From contig SHYV01000006.1 in NCBI GenBank assembly GCA_009692605.1, positions 1 through 40,693 on the forward strand: a stretch of DNA of 40,693 nt, given 5' to 3'. Made by a program: the position numbers and the translations under genes. A model generated the notes under the pieces. That model saw only the letters and a list, made by a program, of their open reading frames with translations. It did no database searches and had not been told where the DNA came from. Numbering within the stretch: position 1 is the stretch's first letter; every line of letters starts with the position of its first letter. Origin of the DNA: Myxococcales bacterium. Its GTDB lineage: Bacteria; Myxococcota_A; UBA796; SXON01. This document shows positions 1 through 7,532 of the stretch, piece after piece.

Positions 1-400
1 TGACCGCATCCGCCAGGCCGAGAGCGGCCAGAGCGCAGGTCAGCGGGAACAAGACCAGCCCGAACGGCTGGTTCAGCGTCGCCTCCAACGGACGCAGGTG
101 GGCGAACAAGGTAAACGTCGTGGTCATGCCGCACATTGGGCAGGGCCAGCCGGTCAGGGTGAGCATGGTGCACCCGCCCAGGCCGAGCTGCCGATGGGTC
201 CCGAACCCGTTCGGGTCAGGAGTCAGGTACATCGCCAACCCGAGCACCCCGAGCGCACCGCCCCCGAGGAGCAGGCCCGCCACGCGGTCCATCACGCCGG
301 GCGGGGCATTCTCCACGTGGTCCGCCACCCCGGTCACCTTGGCGGTGATCAGGTCGAGGGTTCGCGTCACCGACATCATCCACTGCGCTCTGGGGGTCAT
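1..400 (-). CDS. DUF2752 family membrane protein (3' end cut by window edge)
   Basis: The reading frame is open from an ATG at 398-400 to the window edge, giving about 133 residues without a stop. The N-terminal 30 residues are soluble. A hydrophobic segment around residues 38-55 follows, then the signature PCPMCGMT near residue 90 and further hydrophobic sequence to the edge. The C-P-x-C-G-[ML]-T motif with flanking membrane helices is the hallmark of the DUF2752 family, whose function is not established. The ATG overlaps the zapA stop codon (ATGA, 397-400), so translation is probably coupled to zapA. The family call is secure. A link to cell division is only suggested by position. Confidence 0.8.
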   Translation of the reverse strand, partial: MTPRAQWMMSVTRTLDLITAKVTGVADHVENAPPGVMDRVAGLLLGGGALGVLGLAMYLTPDPNGFGTHRQLGLGGCTMLTLTGWPCPMCGMTTTFTLFAHLRPLEATLNQPFGLVLFPLTCALAALGLADAV

Positions 401-750
401 TTCACCGGCCCCCGGTGGCCAGCTTCCCCCGGCTCATCGCGGCCGTCGTCATCCCCGTCGTCATCAGGAGCCGGCCCTTGAGACAGGGCGGCTTCAAGCA
501 CGGCCTCGACGGCCGCCATGTGGTGATCGGCCTCCGCGACTTCGGCCCGGGCGCGCTGGCGCACGTTGCGCAGCTCACTGGCTAGGTTCAACGCGGTCAG
601 TATGGCGGCCGTCCCCTGATCAAAGGCGGGTGATTTCCGCATCAGCTCTCGGGCGCGCCGGTCGACCTCCGCCGCAGCTTGTTCAAGGTCCTCCCCGTCG
701 TCCGCGCGGAGAGTGTAGGTTCGACCGAGGATGGAAATGGCCTTTTGCAC
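397..750 (-). CDS. zapA: Cell division protein ZapA
   Basis: ZapA is a small cytoplasmic protein that binds FtsZ and bundles its filaments at midcell. The 117-residue product starts with GTG at 748-750. It shows the family pattern: an N-terminal strand with ILGRTYTLRA, a short helix with D-rich spacing (DGEDLEQAAAEVDRRARELM), and a long helix of the dimer coiled coil beginning AILTALNLASEL. The last about 20 residues are an Asp/Gly-rich tail beyond the usual ZapA end. It is divergent from ftsY and overlaps the DUF2752 gene downstream by 4 nt. In many proteobacteria 6S RNA lies next to zapA, but the 69-nt gap here is too short to hold it. Confidence 0.85.
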   Translation of the reverse strand: MQKAISILGRTYTLRADDGEDLEQAAAEVDRRARELMRKSPAFDQGTAAILTALNLASELRNVRQRARAEVAEADHHMAAVEAVLEAALSQGPAPDDDGDDDGRDEPGEAGHRGPVK

Positions 751-764
751 ATCGAGGGCCTAAC

Positions 765-802
765 GTACTCGACGGGGTCGTGAGTACCCGTGCGAGGCAC
801 GG
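765..802. promoter_or_regulatory. Two inverted repeats in the zapA-ftsY divergent gap
   Basis: The 69-nt space between zapA and ftsY holds two perfect small inverted repeats. GTACTC (765-770) pairs with GAGTAC (782-787) across 11 nt. CCGTGC (788-793) pairs with GCACGG (797-802) across a GAG loop. The second would form a 6-bp hairpin in the ftsY leader 17 nt before the GTG start. The region must hold the promoters of both genes. Operator and leader-hairpin are both possible, and I see no clear -35/-10 pair. Confidence 0.35.
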
Positions 803-819
803 TCGGTTAGCGACGGCCG

Positions 820-1965
820 GTGTACGACGATCTAGGCAGCATCACGGGCGTCATCGGGGGGATCCTCGTGCTAGTCGCCGCTTCCGGAGCGCTGGCCTGG
901 AGCGTGCGTCGAGGATCCGGCCTGTTTGGCGTGCTGAACCCCAACGGCCCGGGATCCCGAGCGGAGCACAGCCCGGCGGACGACACGCCGGGTGACGGCA
1001 CGCCGGGAGGCGATGCGCCGGGTGAGCAAGGGGGCCCCGGCTCGGCGAGGAACCGCTCCGGGGGAGTGCTCGATCGGTTGGGGGACGCTCTGGCTCGCAC
1101 TCGGGCGACCTTCAGCGCCGTGTTCAGCAGCTTCGCACCGGGGAGCCCCCTCGACGATGCCGCATGGGGGCAGCTCGAAGAGGCGCTGATCCGGGCGGAC
1201 GTGGGGCCACGCACGGCGGCCGCGCTGGTCGGCAGCGCGCGCGAGGCCCAAGTGCCGGTGCAGGAGCTCAAGGGCTGGTTGGCGGAGGAGGTTCGGCGAC
1301 GGATCGCCCGGTTCGACTTCGCGCTGGCCTCGAGCGCGGCCGGCGTTGGAGCAGGCCCGACCGTCATCCTTGTAGTCGGCGTGAACGGCGCCGGGAAGAC
1401 GACCACCATCGGCAAGCTGGCATCACGGTACAAGCTGGAGGGAAAGAGCGTCATGCTGGGTGCGGGGGACACCTTTAGAGCGGGCGCCATCGACCAGCTC
1501 AAGGTGTGGGGTGAGCGTGCGGGCGTGCCGGTGGTGGCCCATCAAGAGGGCGGCGATCCGGCCGCCGTCTGCCATGACACCATCAAGTCGGCGATCGCGA
1601 AGGGCATCGACATCGTCATTCTGGACACCGCCGGGCGACTGCAGGCCCACGCCGCCCTCATGGCGGAGCTCGGAAAGATTGTGCGCGTAGTGCAGAAGCT
1701 GTTGCCGACCGCCCCGCACGAGGTCCTGCTGGTGCTGGACGGCACGATGGGGCAAAATGCGTTGGCGCAAGCGCGCGTCTTCAAGGAGGTCACGCACGTC
1801 ACGGGCATCGCGCTCACCAAGCTGGATGGCACCGCGAAGGGCGGGGTCGTGGTGGCGATCGCAGAAGAGCTGAACCTACCGGTCAAGCTGGTCGGGTGCG
1901 GAGAAAAGCTGGACGACCTTCGAGATTTCGACCCCGATGTGTTCGCCCGAGCCCTGTTCGCGTAG
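820..1965 (+). CDS. ftsY: Signal recognition particle receptor FtsY
   Basis: FtsY is the SRP receptor GTPase that docks ribosome-SRP complexes at the inner membrane. The 381-residue protein starts with GTG at 820. Residues 7-28 form a membrane helix, followed by a Gly/Pro/Asp-rich linker (about 40-80). This replaces the long acidic A domain of E. coli FtsY and implies direct membrane anchoring. The NG domain follows: N-domain helices about 83-170, G1 GVNGAGKTT (about 187-195), the FtsY-type DTFRAGA motif (from about 217), G3 DTAGR, G4 TKLDG and the C-terminal GCGEKLDDLRDF signature. It converges on smc with only 2 nt between the stop codons. Confidence 0.95.
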   Translation: MYDDLGSITGVIGGILVLVAASGALAWSVRRGSGLFGVLNPNGPGSRAEHSPADDTPGDGTPGGDAPGEQGGPGSARNRSGGVLDRLGDALARTRATFSAVFSSFAPGSPLDDAAWGQLEEALIRADVGPRTAAALVGSAREAQVPVQELKGWLAEEVRRRIARFDFALASSAAGVGAGPTVILVVGVNGAGKTTTIGKLASRYKLEGKSVMLGAGDTFRAGAIDQLKVWGERAGVPVVAHQEGGDPAAVCHDTIKSAIAKGIDIVILDTAGRLQAHAALMAELGKIVRVVQKLLPTAPHEVLLVLDGTMGQNALAQARVFKEVTHVTGIALTKLDGTAKGGVVVAIAEELNLPVKLVGCGEKLDDLRDFDPDVFARALFA

Positions 1966-1967
1966 GA

Positions 1968-4900
1968 TCACTCCAGCCGGACGGTGACCAACCGGCTGGT
2001 CCCCGGCTCCGGCATGCTCACGCCGTAGAGGACATCGGCGCACTCCATCGTCTTCTTGTTGTGCGTGATCACGATGAACTGCGACCGGGTGGCCATCTCC
2101 CGCAGCATGTCGTTGAACCGGGCGCCGTTCCCGTCGTCCAATGGGGCGTCGACTTCGTCGAGCAAGCAGAACGGCGACGGCTTGACCCGGAACAACGAAA
2201 AGATCAGGGCGATCGCGGCCATTGCCTTCTCGCCACCGGACAGCAGCGAGAGTTGCTGTACCTTTTTGCCGGGGGGCTGCACGTACATCTCGACCCCCGT
2301 GACGAGCAGGTCGTCCTCGTTCGTGAGCGCAAGCCGCCCCGATCCACCGCCCACCAGCCGCGGGTAGATCTCGTTGAAGTGGTCGGCGACGAGGTCGAAG
2401 GTCTCCCTGAATCGCTCCCGGCACGTGCGGTTGAGCTGGCCGATCACGTCCTCGATGATCCGCATGGCTTCTTCAAGGTCAGCCCGCTGCCGGACCAACT
2501 CCACGTGGCGGTCGGCAATTTCACGGTACTCCCCTTCGGCCCCGAGGTTGACCTCGCCGATCCGCGCGAGCAGTCCCTTCACTTCCGCTACCTCGCTCGC
2601 GAGCCCGGGTGCGTCGCCGTCCACCTCTCCCCGACCGATACGCAGCGTGGGCACCGCGTCCGGTGAGGGGATGCCCTCCACCGGGGTCGGCTCCCAACCG
2701 TCTATGAGGAGCTGCCCGTCCCGGTCGATGCGATCCAACAGCGCGACCAGGCTCACCTCGTGCCGGGCCTCGACGTCCCCACGCAGCCGTTCCAGCGCGT
2801 CCTTACACGCGGCGAAGCCCGACTCCAGCTTGGTGAGCGTGTCCCGGACGGCATCCCGATGGTCCCGGGCGGTCCGAGCGGCCTCGTCGGCCTGCTTCAC
2901 GGCCGCCTTCCCCTCCCCCACCCGAATGCGCGCCGCATCCGCACGGTCACGAAGCGCGCCTGCTTGCTCACCAAACGCCTGCATTCGCACCCGGGCCTCC
3001 CCGGTCTCTATCGCCATCTCAACGAGCCGGGTCTCCAGCCGGGACCGCTCCTGTCCGACCTGGGCGATCCTCGCCGTCGCCCTTTCGCTTCGCGTCCTAG
3101 CGGCGTCCGCCAACGCCCCCTGCGCTGCGATCGTGCCTTGCAGCTCCGCGAGGCTCAACCGAAGCGTCGCGATCTGAGCCTGCAGCACCGTCAAACGCGG
3201 CTCCTCGGTCTCCAGTGTGCGGGTGCAGGCTCGCACGGCCTCCTCCGCGACTTGTTGCCGCTGCTCTGACGACTGAATGGCAAGGAGCGCCGTTGCTTCG
3301 TCGCGTTGAAGCTCGGTACGCGACTGTACGATCGCGAGGCCTGCGGCGACGAGCTGGCCAGCTGACCTTCGGGCCTCTGCCACGGACGCTCGCCGCGAGT
3401 CGAGGCGCGCCCTCACCTCGTGCTCCGCGCCCTCGGCCTTCCGCAGGTCGACGCGTCCCGCCTCCAGGACACCATTCGCCGCCCGGATAGCCGCTTCCGC
3501 TGGCGCCATCTCCGCCTGCCGCGCCCGATGGGCGACCCGCGCTGCCTCGACAATGCCGTGCGCCTCGGCGACCCGGGCCACCTCCGCCTTGACCCCATCC
3601 ACGAGCAGCGCCCGCGCCGCCTCGGCCTCGCCGACCTCGGCCCGAGCCTTCGCCACCGCGTCCGTAGCCACCTTCACCGCCTGCTCCCGCCCGGCGAGCG
3701 ACTCCTTCAGCGCCGCGACCTCTCGCTTGCGAGCGAACGCAGCGGTCCCCGCTACGCCGACTCCCAGCAGCAAAACGCCGTCTTCCCGGAGTACGGCCCC
3801 ATCCCGCGTCACGACCCGGGGATACCCAGCCCGAGCTGGCTCTCCGGCAGCCCGAGCGGCCCCGCCTTGCTCCCGCGCCAGGTACGCCTCGCCAACCGTG
3901 GCAACCTCGACCACCCACGGCGCCAGCGCCCCCAGCGCACGCTCGGCTACCTCCGATCCCCGGATGTCGGCGAGCCCGCTGCGCGACATGCCAATCGGCG
4001 GTACGACCAGCACCCGAGCCTTGGCGCCGTTCGCTCCGGCCGCGACCCGCACCGCCGCCGCTGCGTCCGGGACTAGAACGGTCTCGAGCCCGCCGTCGAG
4101 CGCGCGGGCCAGCACGGCCTCCCTCCCCTCGCCTGCCTCCAGCAGCGGGGCCAGCAACCCGATGACGCCCGGGACCGCCAGCGCCTGTCTCAGCCCGTCC
4201 GGGGCTTCCGTGCTCCGGTGGATGGAGTCTTCCATCGCGTCGATCCGGGCGACCAAGCCAGCCCGCTCCCGGTCTGCAGCCGTCCACGCCTGCTCTCGCG
4301 CCCGCACCCCGCTCTCCCGCGTCGTCACGTCGGCGCCCGCGCGCCGCACCGCATCCTCGGCGGCCCTGACCGTCGCTTGCACGGCAGACGCGGCGTTTTC
4401 AGCCTCGCGCACCTTTACCTCGGCTCCGCGCACCCCCAAAGAGACCTCATCTCGCGCAGCCTCGGCGGTCCGCACGTCAACGTGTCGGGCCTCCACGGTC
4501 GTCTTTCGCCCGTCTACGGTGGCATGTACGTCCGAAAGCTGGGCGACGATCCTGGTGATCTCGTCCTCCACCCTGACATCCAGAGCCTTCGCCTCGGCAA
4601 CCCGCTCCTCGTGGCGTCGCGCTCGCTCGACAAGGTCCTTGAGCCGTAAGCCGATGCCTTCGCGCACCCCCTTCGCCTTGACCGCGCCTTCGAGAGCGAG
4701 CGACGCGGCGGCGCGGGCCTCATCGAGCCTGCCGCGCGACCGGCTCACCGCCAACCCGACCGCTTGCGCCTCTGCGCCTACCCCCTCCGCCCGTAGGCGG
4801 CGGGCGGGCAGCTCGACTTCAGCGGCCTTCACCCGGGCCGCGGCGGTCTCCGCCTCCAGCGAAGCCGCGTCGCGCTCGGTCTGAAGCCCCTCGACGTCAC

Positions 4901-5876
4901 GCAGAAGCTGCTCCAACCGATCTCGCGCCCCCGCCGCATCCCGCTCCTGAAACTGGACCCCGGACTCCTCGACGCGCCGGTCTGCCTCTGCTCTGGAGAT
5001 GCCATCCTTGAGCTCGCCGAGCTCCTGCTCCTTCGCCTCAAGCCAGGCGCGCTGGCCGACCCCCTCCGCCTCGGCCCGGGTGACCCCGACCGTCGCCTGC
5101 GCCATCAGCGCGGTGGCCTCGCGCACCCCCAGGCTGAGGGCCTTCCGATCGGCGATGAGCCCATGGCAGCGCGTCAACCCGAGACGAATCTCCTGCTGGC
5201 GAAGCCGTGCGGAGAGCTCACGCCACTTCATCGCCCGTACCACCGCGCGCTCGGCGCTGCGGAGCTGTCGTGCCAGCTCGTCGGTGAGGTCGCCGACCCG
5301 CTCGAGGCTGGTTCGCGTCAACGCCAGCTTGTCGAGCGTCTCCTCACGACGCGCCTTGTACCGCGAGATTCCGGCCGCCTCCTCGATCAGCGAGCGGCGC
5401 TGCTCAGGGTGGGCCTGCACGATCTGACCGATGCGACCCTGCTCGATGAAGCTGTAGAGCTGGTTGCCCGCCCCGGAGTCCATGAACAGGTCGTTCACGT
5501 CGCGAAGGCGCACCTTCTCTTGGTTGATCCTGTACTCACTCGTGCCGTCGCGATAAAGCCGACGGGTGACGTCGATCTCGGGGAAACGCTCCCATATCCC
5601 TGGAAACGGCTCGTCATCCGCCGTGAACGTGAGCGACACCTCGGCGAAGCTCACCGCACCGCGGCCGGTGCTGCCGCCAAAAATCACGTCGGTCATTGAG
5701 TCGCCGCGCAGCGTCTTCGCGCGCTGCTCGCCAAGGCACCACTTCACCCCGTCGACGACGTTGGACTTGCCGCAGCCGTTGGGGCCGACGACGCCCGAGA
5801 TTCCGGCGCCGAAGTGAAATACCGCCCTGTCGGCGAAGGACTTGAACCCCTGGAGCTCCAGCTTGCGAATGCGCAC
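1968..5876 (-). CDS. smc: Chromosome segregation protein SMC
   Basis: SMC is the ATPase of the bacterial condensin complex with ScpA and ScpB. The 1302-residue product starts with GTG at 5874-5876, with a GAGGGAG ribosome site about 8 nt upstream. Walker A (GPNGCGKS) is at 31-38. Long Ala/Arg/Glu-rich coiled-coil arms run about 170-550 and 715-1120. The hinge lies about 560-710. The C-terminal head carries signature LSGGEK from 1212 and Walker B FCLLDEVDAP around 1235. At 1302 residues it exceeds the usual about 1150-1200, mostly through the coiled coils. It is probably transcribed with the small gene and glucosaminidase upstream. No scpA or scpB is in the window. Confidence 0.97.
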   Translation of the reverse strand: MRIRKLELQGFKSFADRAVFHFGAGISGVVGPNGCGKSNVVDGVKWCLGEQRAKTLRGDSMTDVIFGGSTGRGAVSFAEVSLTFTADDEPFPGIWERFPEIDVTRRLYRDGTSEYRINQEKVRLRDVNDLFMDSGAGNQLYSFIEQGRIGQIVQAHPEQRRSLIEEAAGISRYKARREETLDKLALTRTSLERVGDLTDELARQLRSAERAVVRAMKWRELSARLRQQEIRLGLTRCHGLIADRKALSLGVREATALMAQATVGVTRAEAEGVGQRAWLEAKEQELGELKDGISRAEADRRVEESGVQFQERDAAGARDRLEQLLRDVEGLQTERDAASLEAETAAARVKAAEVELPARRLRAEGVGAEAQAVGLAVSRSRGRLDEARAAASLALEGAVKAKGVREGIGLRLKDLVERARRHEERVAEAKALDVRVEDEITRIVAQLSDVHATVDGRKTTVEARHVDVRTAEAARDEVSLGVRGAEVKVREAENAASAVQATVRAAEDAVRRAGADVTTRESGVRAREQAWTAADRERAGLVARIDAMEDSIHRSTEAPDGLRQALAVPGVIGLLAPLLEAGEGREAVLARALDGGLETVLVPDAAAAVRVAAGANGAKARVLVVPPIGMSRSGLADIRGSEVAERALGALAPWVVEVATVGEAYLAREQGGAARAAGEPARAGYPRVVTRDGAVLREDGVLLLGVGVAGTAAFARKREVAALKESLAGREQAVKVATDAVAKARAEVGEAEAARALLVDGVKAEVARVAEAHGIVEAARVAHRARQAEMAPAEAAIRAANGVLEAGRVDLRKAEGAEHEVRARLDSRRASVAEARRSAGQLVAAGLAIVQSRTELQRDEATALLAIQSSEQRQQVAEEAVRACTRTLETEEPRLTVLQAQIATLRLSLAELQGTIAAQGALADAARTRSERATARIAQVGQERSRLETRLVEMAIETGEARVRMQAFGEQAGALRDRADAARIRVGEGKAAVKQADEAARTARDHRDAVRDTLTKLESGFAACKDALERLRGDVEARHEVSLVALLDRIDRDGQLLIDGWEPTPVEGIPSPDAVPTLRIGRGEVDGDAPGLASEVAEVKGLLARIGEVNLGAEGEYREIADRHVELVRQRADLEEAMRIIEDVIGQLNRTCRERFRETFDLVADHFNEIYPRLVGGGSGRLALTNEDDLLVTGVEMYVQPPGKKVQQLSLLSGGEKAMAAIALIFSLFRVKPSPFCLLDEVDAPLDDGNGARFNDMLREMATRSQFIVITHNKKTMECADVLYGVSMPEPGTSRLVTVRLE

Positions 5877-5917
5877 GGGCCCGCTCCCTCGTCGGTTTAG
5901 TCAATCCTGACGTCGGG

Positions 5918-6277
5918 TTAGTGCTGTCCGCGAGCCGGACCGACGTTGGGCAGGATGGCCGTCGGCTGGTAGTCATTGGTGTAGTAGGCGTGGCCCTCGG
6001 TCGGCCGGAGCGGGGAGTCCCGACGGGCGTACACCTCATCGCGCAGCAGCCCGGCGAGCAATTGATGACCCGGGGCCCCCTGCCGAAGCCAGCGGTCGCG
6101 CAGGATCCGGTAGACCTGCTCCTCGGTCCCCGTCGGGCACTTCGCGATGCGGCGCAGCGCGACGTCGAGGTAACGACGGGACACGACGTCGTGGGGGACC
6201 TGAGCCTCCTCGAACACGTCGGTGAGCCAGTCAAGGTAGGCAGCGGGGGGAGCGTTGGGTGTGGGAGGAGCGGCCAT
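5918..6277 (-). CDS. Conserved-looking hypothetical protein between a glucosaminidase gene and smc
   Basis: This is a 119-residue soluble protein starting at ATG 6275-6277. I do not recognise the family. It begins with an Ala/Pro-rich stretch, then a helical region (YLDWLTDVFEEAQVP, RRYLDVALRRIAKC) that could be a small helical bundle, and ends in a Tyr/Asn-containing tail (HAYYTNDYQPTA). There is no signal peptide or membrane segment, and one Cys. It starts 22 nt after the glucosaminidase stop and ends 41 nt before the smc start, so all three are likely co-transcribed. The frame also stays open upstream to 6517, but that part lies inside the glucosaminidase gene and has a shadow-like composition. 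Confidence 0.6.
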   Translation of the reverse strand: MAAPPTPNAPPAAYLDWLTDVFEEAQVPHDVVSRRYLDVALRRIAKCPTGTEEQVYRILRDRWLRQGAPGHQLLAGLLRDEVYARRDSPLRPTEGHAYYTNDYQPTAILPNVGPARGQH

Positions 6278-6299
6278 GCAAGTGGCTAACCAACGGGGA

Positions 6300-7331
6300 T
6301 CAGGGACGCCATTGAATCCAAGGGGACATCGAAGCGGCACCTTCGTCGAGCGTGCGGGCAGCGCGATCGCCGCCGCCCCCGGGACGCCAGTCAAACCGAT
6401 CGAGCCCGAGGCGCAGGATGAGCCGCTCCAACTTCTGTGCGTACAGCGGATCAGAGGCATAGACCCCAACCAATGCCCTCGCGAACGCGCGCGGATCGTC
6501 CCCCGCCAAACGCGCACGGGCGTACCTCTCGCGCGAGCCGAGGACCCGTGCGTGGTCGACCATCGCCCCCGCTTCGTCAGGGTAGGCTCGAAAGGAGTCC
6601 AACCGCGTAGTCCGCCGGCCGTGCCGGTACTCCACCACCCGCCTCACGGTCGACCCGGCCGGCCCGATGCCCTTCATCCCGAACAGATTGTTGCCCGGGG
6701 CGTTGCGCCCCCAGTCGCTCTCGAGGATGGCCTGTGCCAGCGTCACCGAGGCCGGCACGCCCCATTGCCAGTCGCCAAGGCTGGCCCCCGCCGCGGTGCG
6801 CTTCAGGAAAACGCCCTGTGCGCCGCGCGGGGCCCCGCCGAGCGCCCAAATGGTATCGGCCCTTGTGACACAGAGATCCTGTGCCAAAGGCGCCGCATCG
6901 GCCAGCGTCACCTCCCCGGCCGCGACCCGAGCGCCCAGCAGATCGAGCAGGTCGTCAGCCGCGATTCGGGCGGCCATGGCATCGCCGGTGGCGAGGATGT
7001 CCTGGATCGCCGAGCCCCCGGGGACCATCGAGGCGACGATCGAATCGGAGTCGTGCCCGATCTCGAGCACGGTTTGGGGCGCCGCCGCGACCCGCTCGGA
7101 GACAATAGGGAACGCGCGGACGACCCGGCCGGCCCCAGCGTCCATCCACGTCTCCGAGGCCACCGCGATGGGCACCATGATCGATGAGAGCCCATTGGAC
7201 GCCCCACCCGACGCAGCGCCCATCGCGCTGAGCGCGAGGACGCCCGCGCATGTGGCGCTCATCAATAGACCCAGACGCTCCAGACGCTCCTCCAAGTGGC
7301 GGCCCTCTAACAACCGTGAGGAAACCTGCAT
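6300..7331 (-). CDS. Exported glucosaminidase (GH73/FlgJ-type peptidoglycan hydrolase)
   Basis: This protein probably cleaves glycan strands of peptidoglycan in the periplasm. The C-terminal half is a typical mannosyl-glycoprotein endo-beta-N-acetylglucosaminidase domain: GVPASVTLAQAILESDWG with the catalytic-type Glu, then NNLFGMKG, a FRAY segment, and YASDPLYAQKLERLI near the end. The N-terminus has a hydrophobic export segment (LGLLMSATCAGVLALSA) behind an Arg/Glu-rich lead, if translation starts at ATG 7329-7331. An internal ATG at 7260-7262 would give a shorter signal peptide without positive charge. The middle region (about 60-200) has no domain I recognise. A perfect palindrome sits 2 bp upstream of the start. 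Confidence 0.85.
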   Translation of the reverse strand: MQVSSRLLEGRHLEERLERLGLLMSATCAGVLALSAMGAASGGASNGLSSIMVPIAVASETWMDAGAGRVVRAFPIVSERVAAAPQTVLEIGHDSDSIVASMVPGGSAIQDILATGDAMAARIAADDLLDLLGARVAAGEVTLADAAPLAQDLCVTRADTIWALGGAPRGAQGVFLKRTAAGASLGDWQWGVPASVTLAQAILESDWGRNAPGNNLFGMKGIGPAGSTVRRVVEYRHGRRTTRLDSFRAYPDEAGAMVDHARVLGSRERYARARLAGDDPRAFARALVGVYASDPLYAQKLERLILRLGLDRFDWRPGGGGDRAARTLDEGAASMSPWIQWRP

Positions 7332-7332
7332 T

Positions 7333-7350
7333 ATGTTGACGTGTCAACAT
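7333..7350. promoter_or_regulatory. 18-bp palindrome next to the glucosaminidase start, probable operator
   Basis: ATGTTGAC and GTCAACAT are perfect 8-bp inverted arms around a GT centre. The site is 2 bp from the ATG of the minus-strand glucosaminidase gene and about 180 bp upstream of the plus-strand thioredoxin-fold gene. The GTTGA-N4-TCAAC core resembles operators of dimeric winged-helix regulators such as the MarR family. No T-run follows, so a terminator is unlikely. No regulator gene is adjacent. Confidence 0.4.
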
Positions 7351-7464
7351 CTAAGGGGCCCTCAGCGGGTCGCGGCGTGCGGCGCGCACAGCGGAGGTCG
7401 CACCGCCCGAAACCTCGACCTCGGGGAGCTCCAACGCCGCTGGGCGGCCTTTGCCACCCCCGAA

Positions 7465-7501
7465 AGTGGGTAGGATCCCCGGAGGGGGGATCCTACCCAC
7501 T
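7465..7501 (+). promoter_or_regulatory. Very strong leader hairpin with GGAGG loop
   Basis: Two perfect 16-nt inverted arms (7465-7480 and 7486-7501) enclose a 5-nt GGAGG loop. The hairpin lies 31 nt upstream of the ATG at 7533 and would form in any transcript entering that gene. There is no U-run, so it is not a standard intrinsic terminator. An in-frame GTG at 7506 directly follows the hairpin and could be an alternative start. It could be a leader control element, an mRNA-stabilising structure, or a small repeated palindrome. No second copy was noticed in the window. Confidence 0.5.
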
Positions 7502-7532
7502 CGAGGTGAGGGCGCGCACGATAGCGAGCTTG

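Noticed and set aside
751-819. Possible 6S RNA next to zapA
   Set aside because: Only 69 nt are available and no 6S-like long hairpin with a central bubble is present.
98-995. Two plus-strand frames of 127 and 291 codons
   Set aside because: They are antisense to the DUF2752 gene and zapA and have Arg/Pro/His-rich shadow composition.
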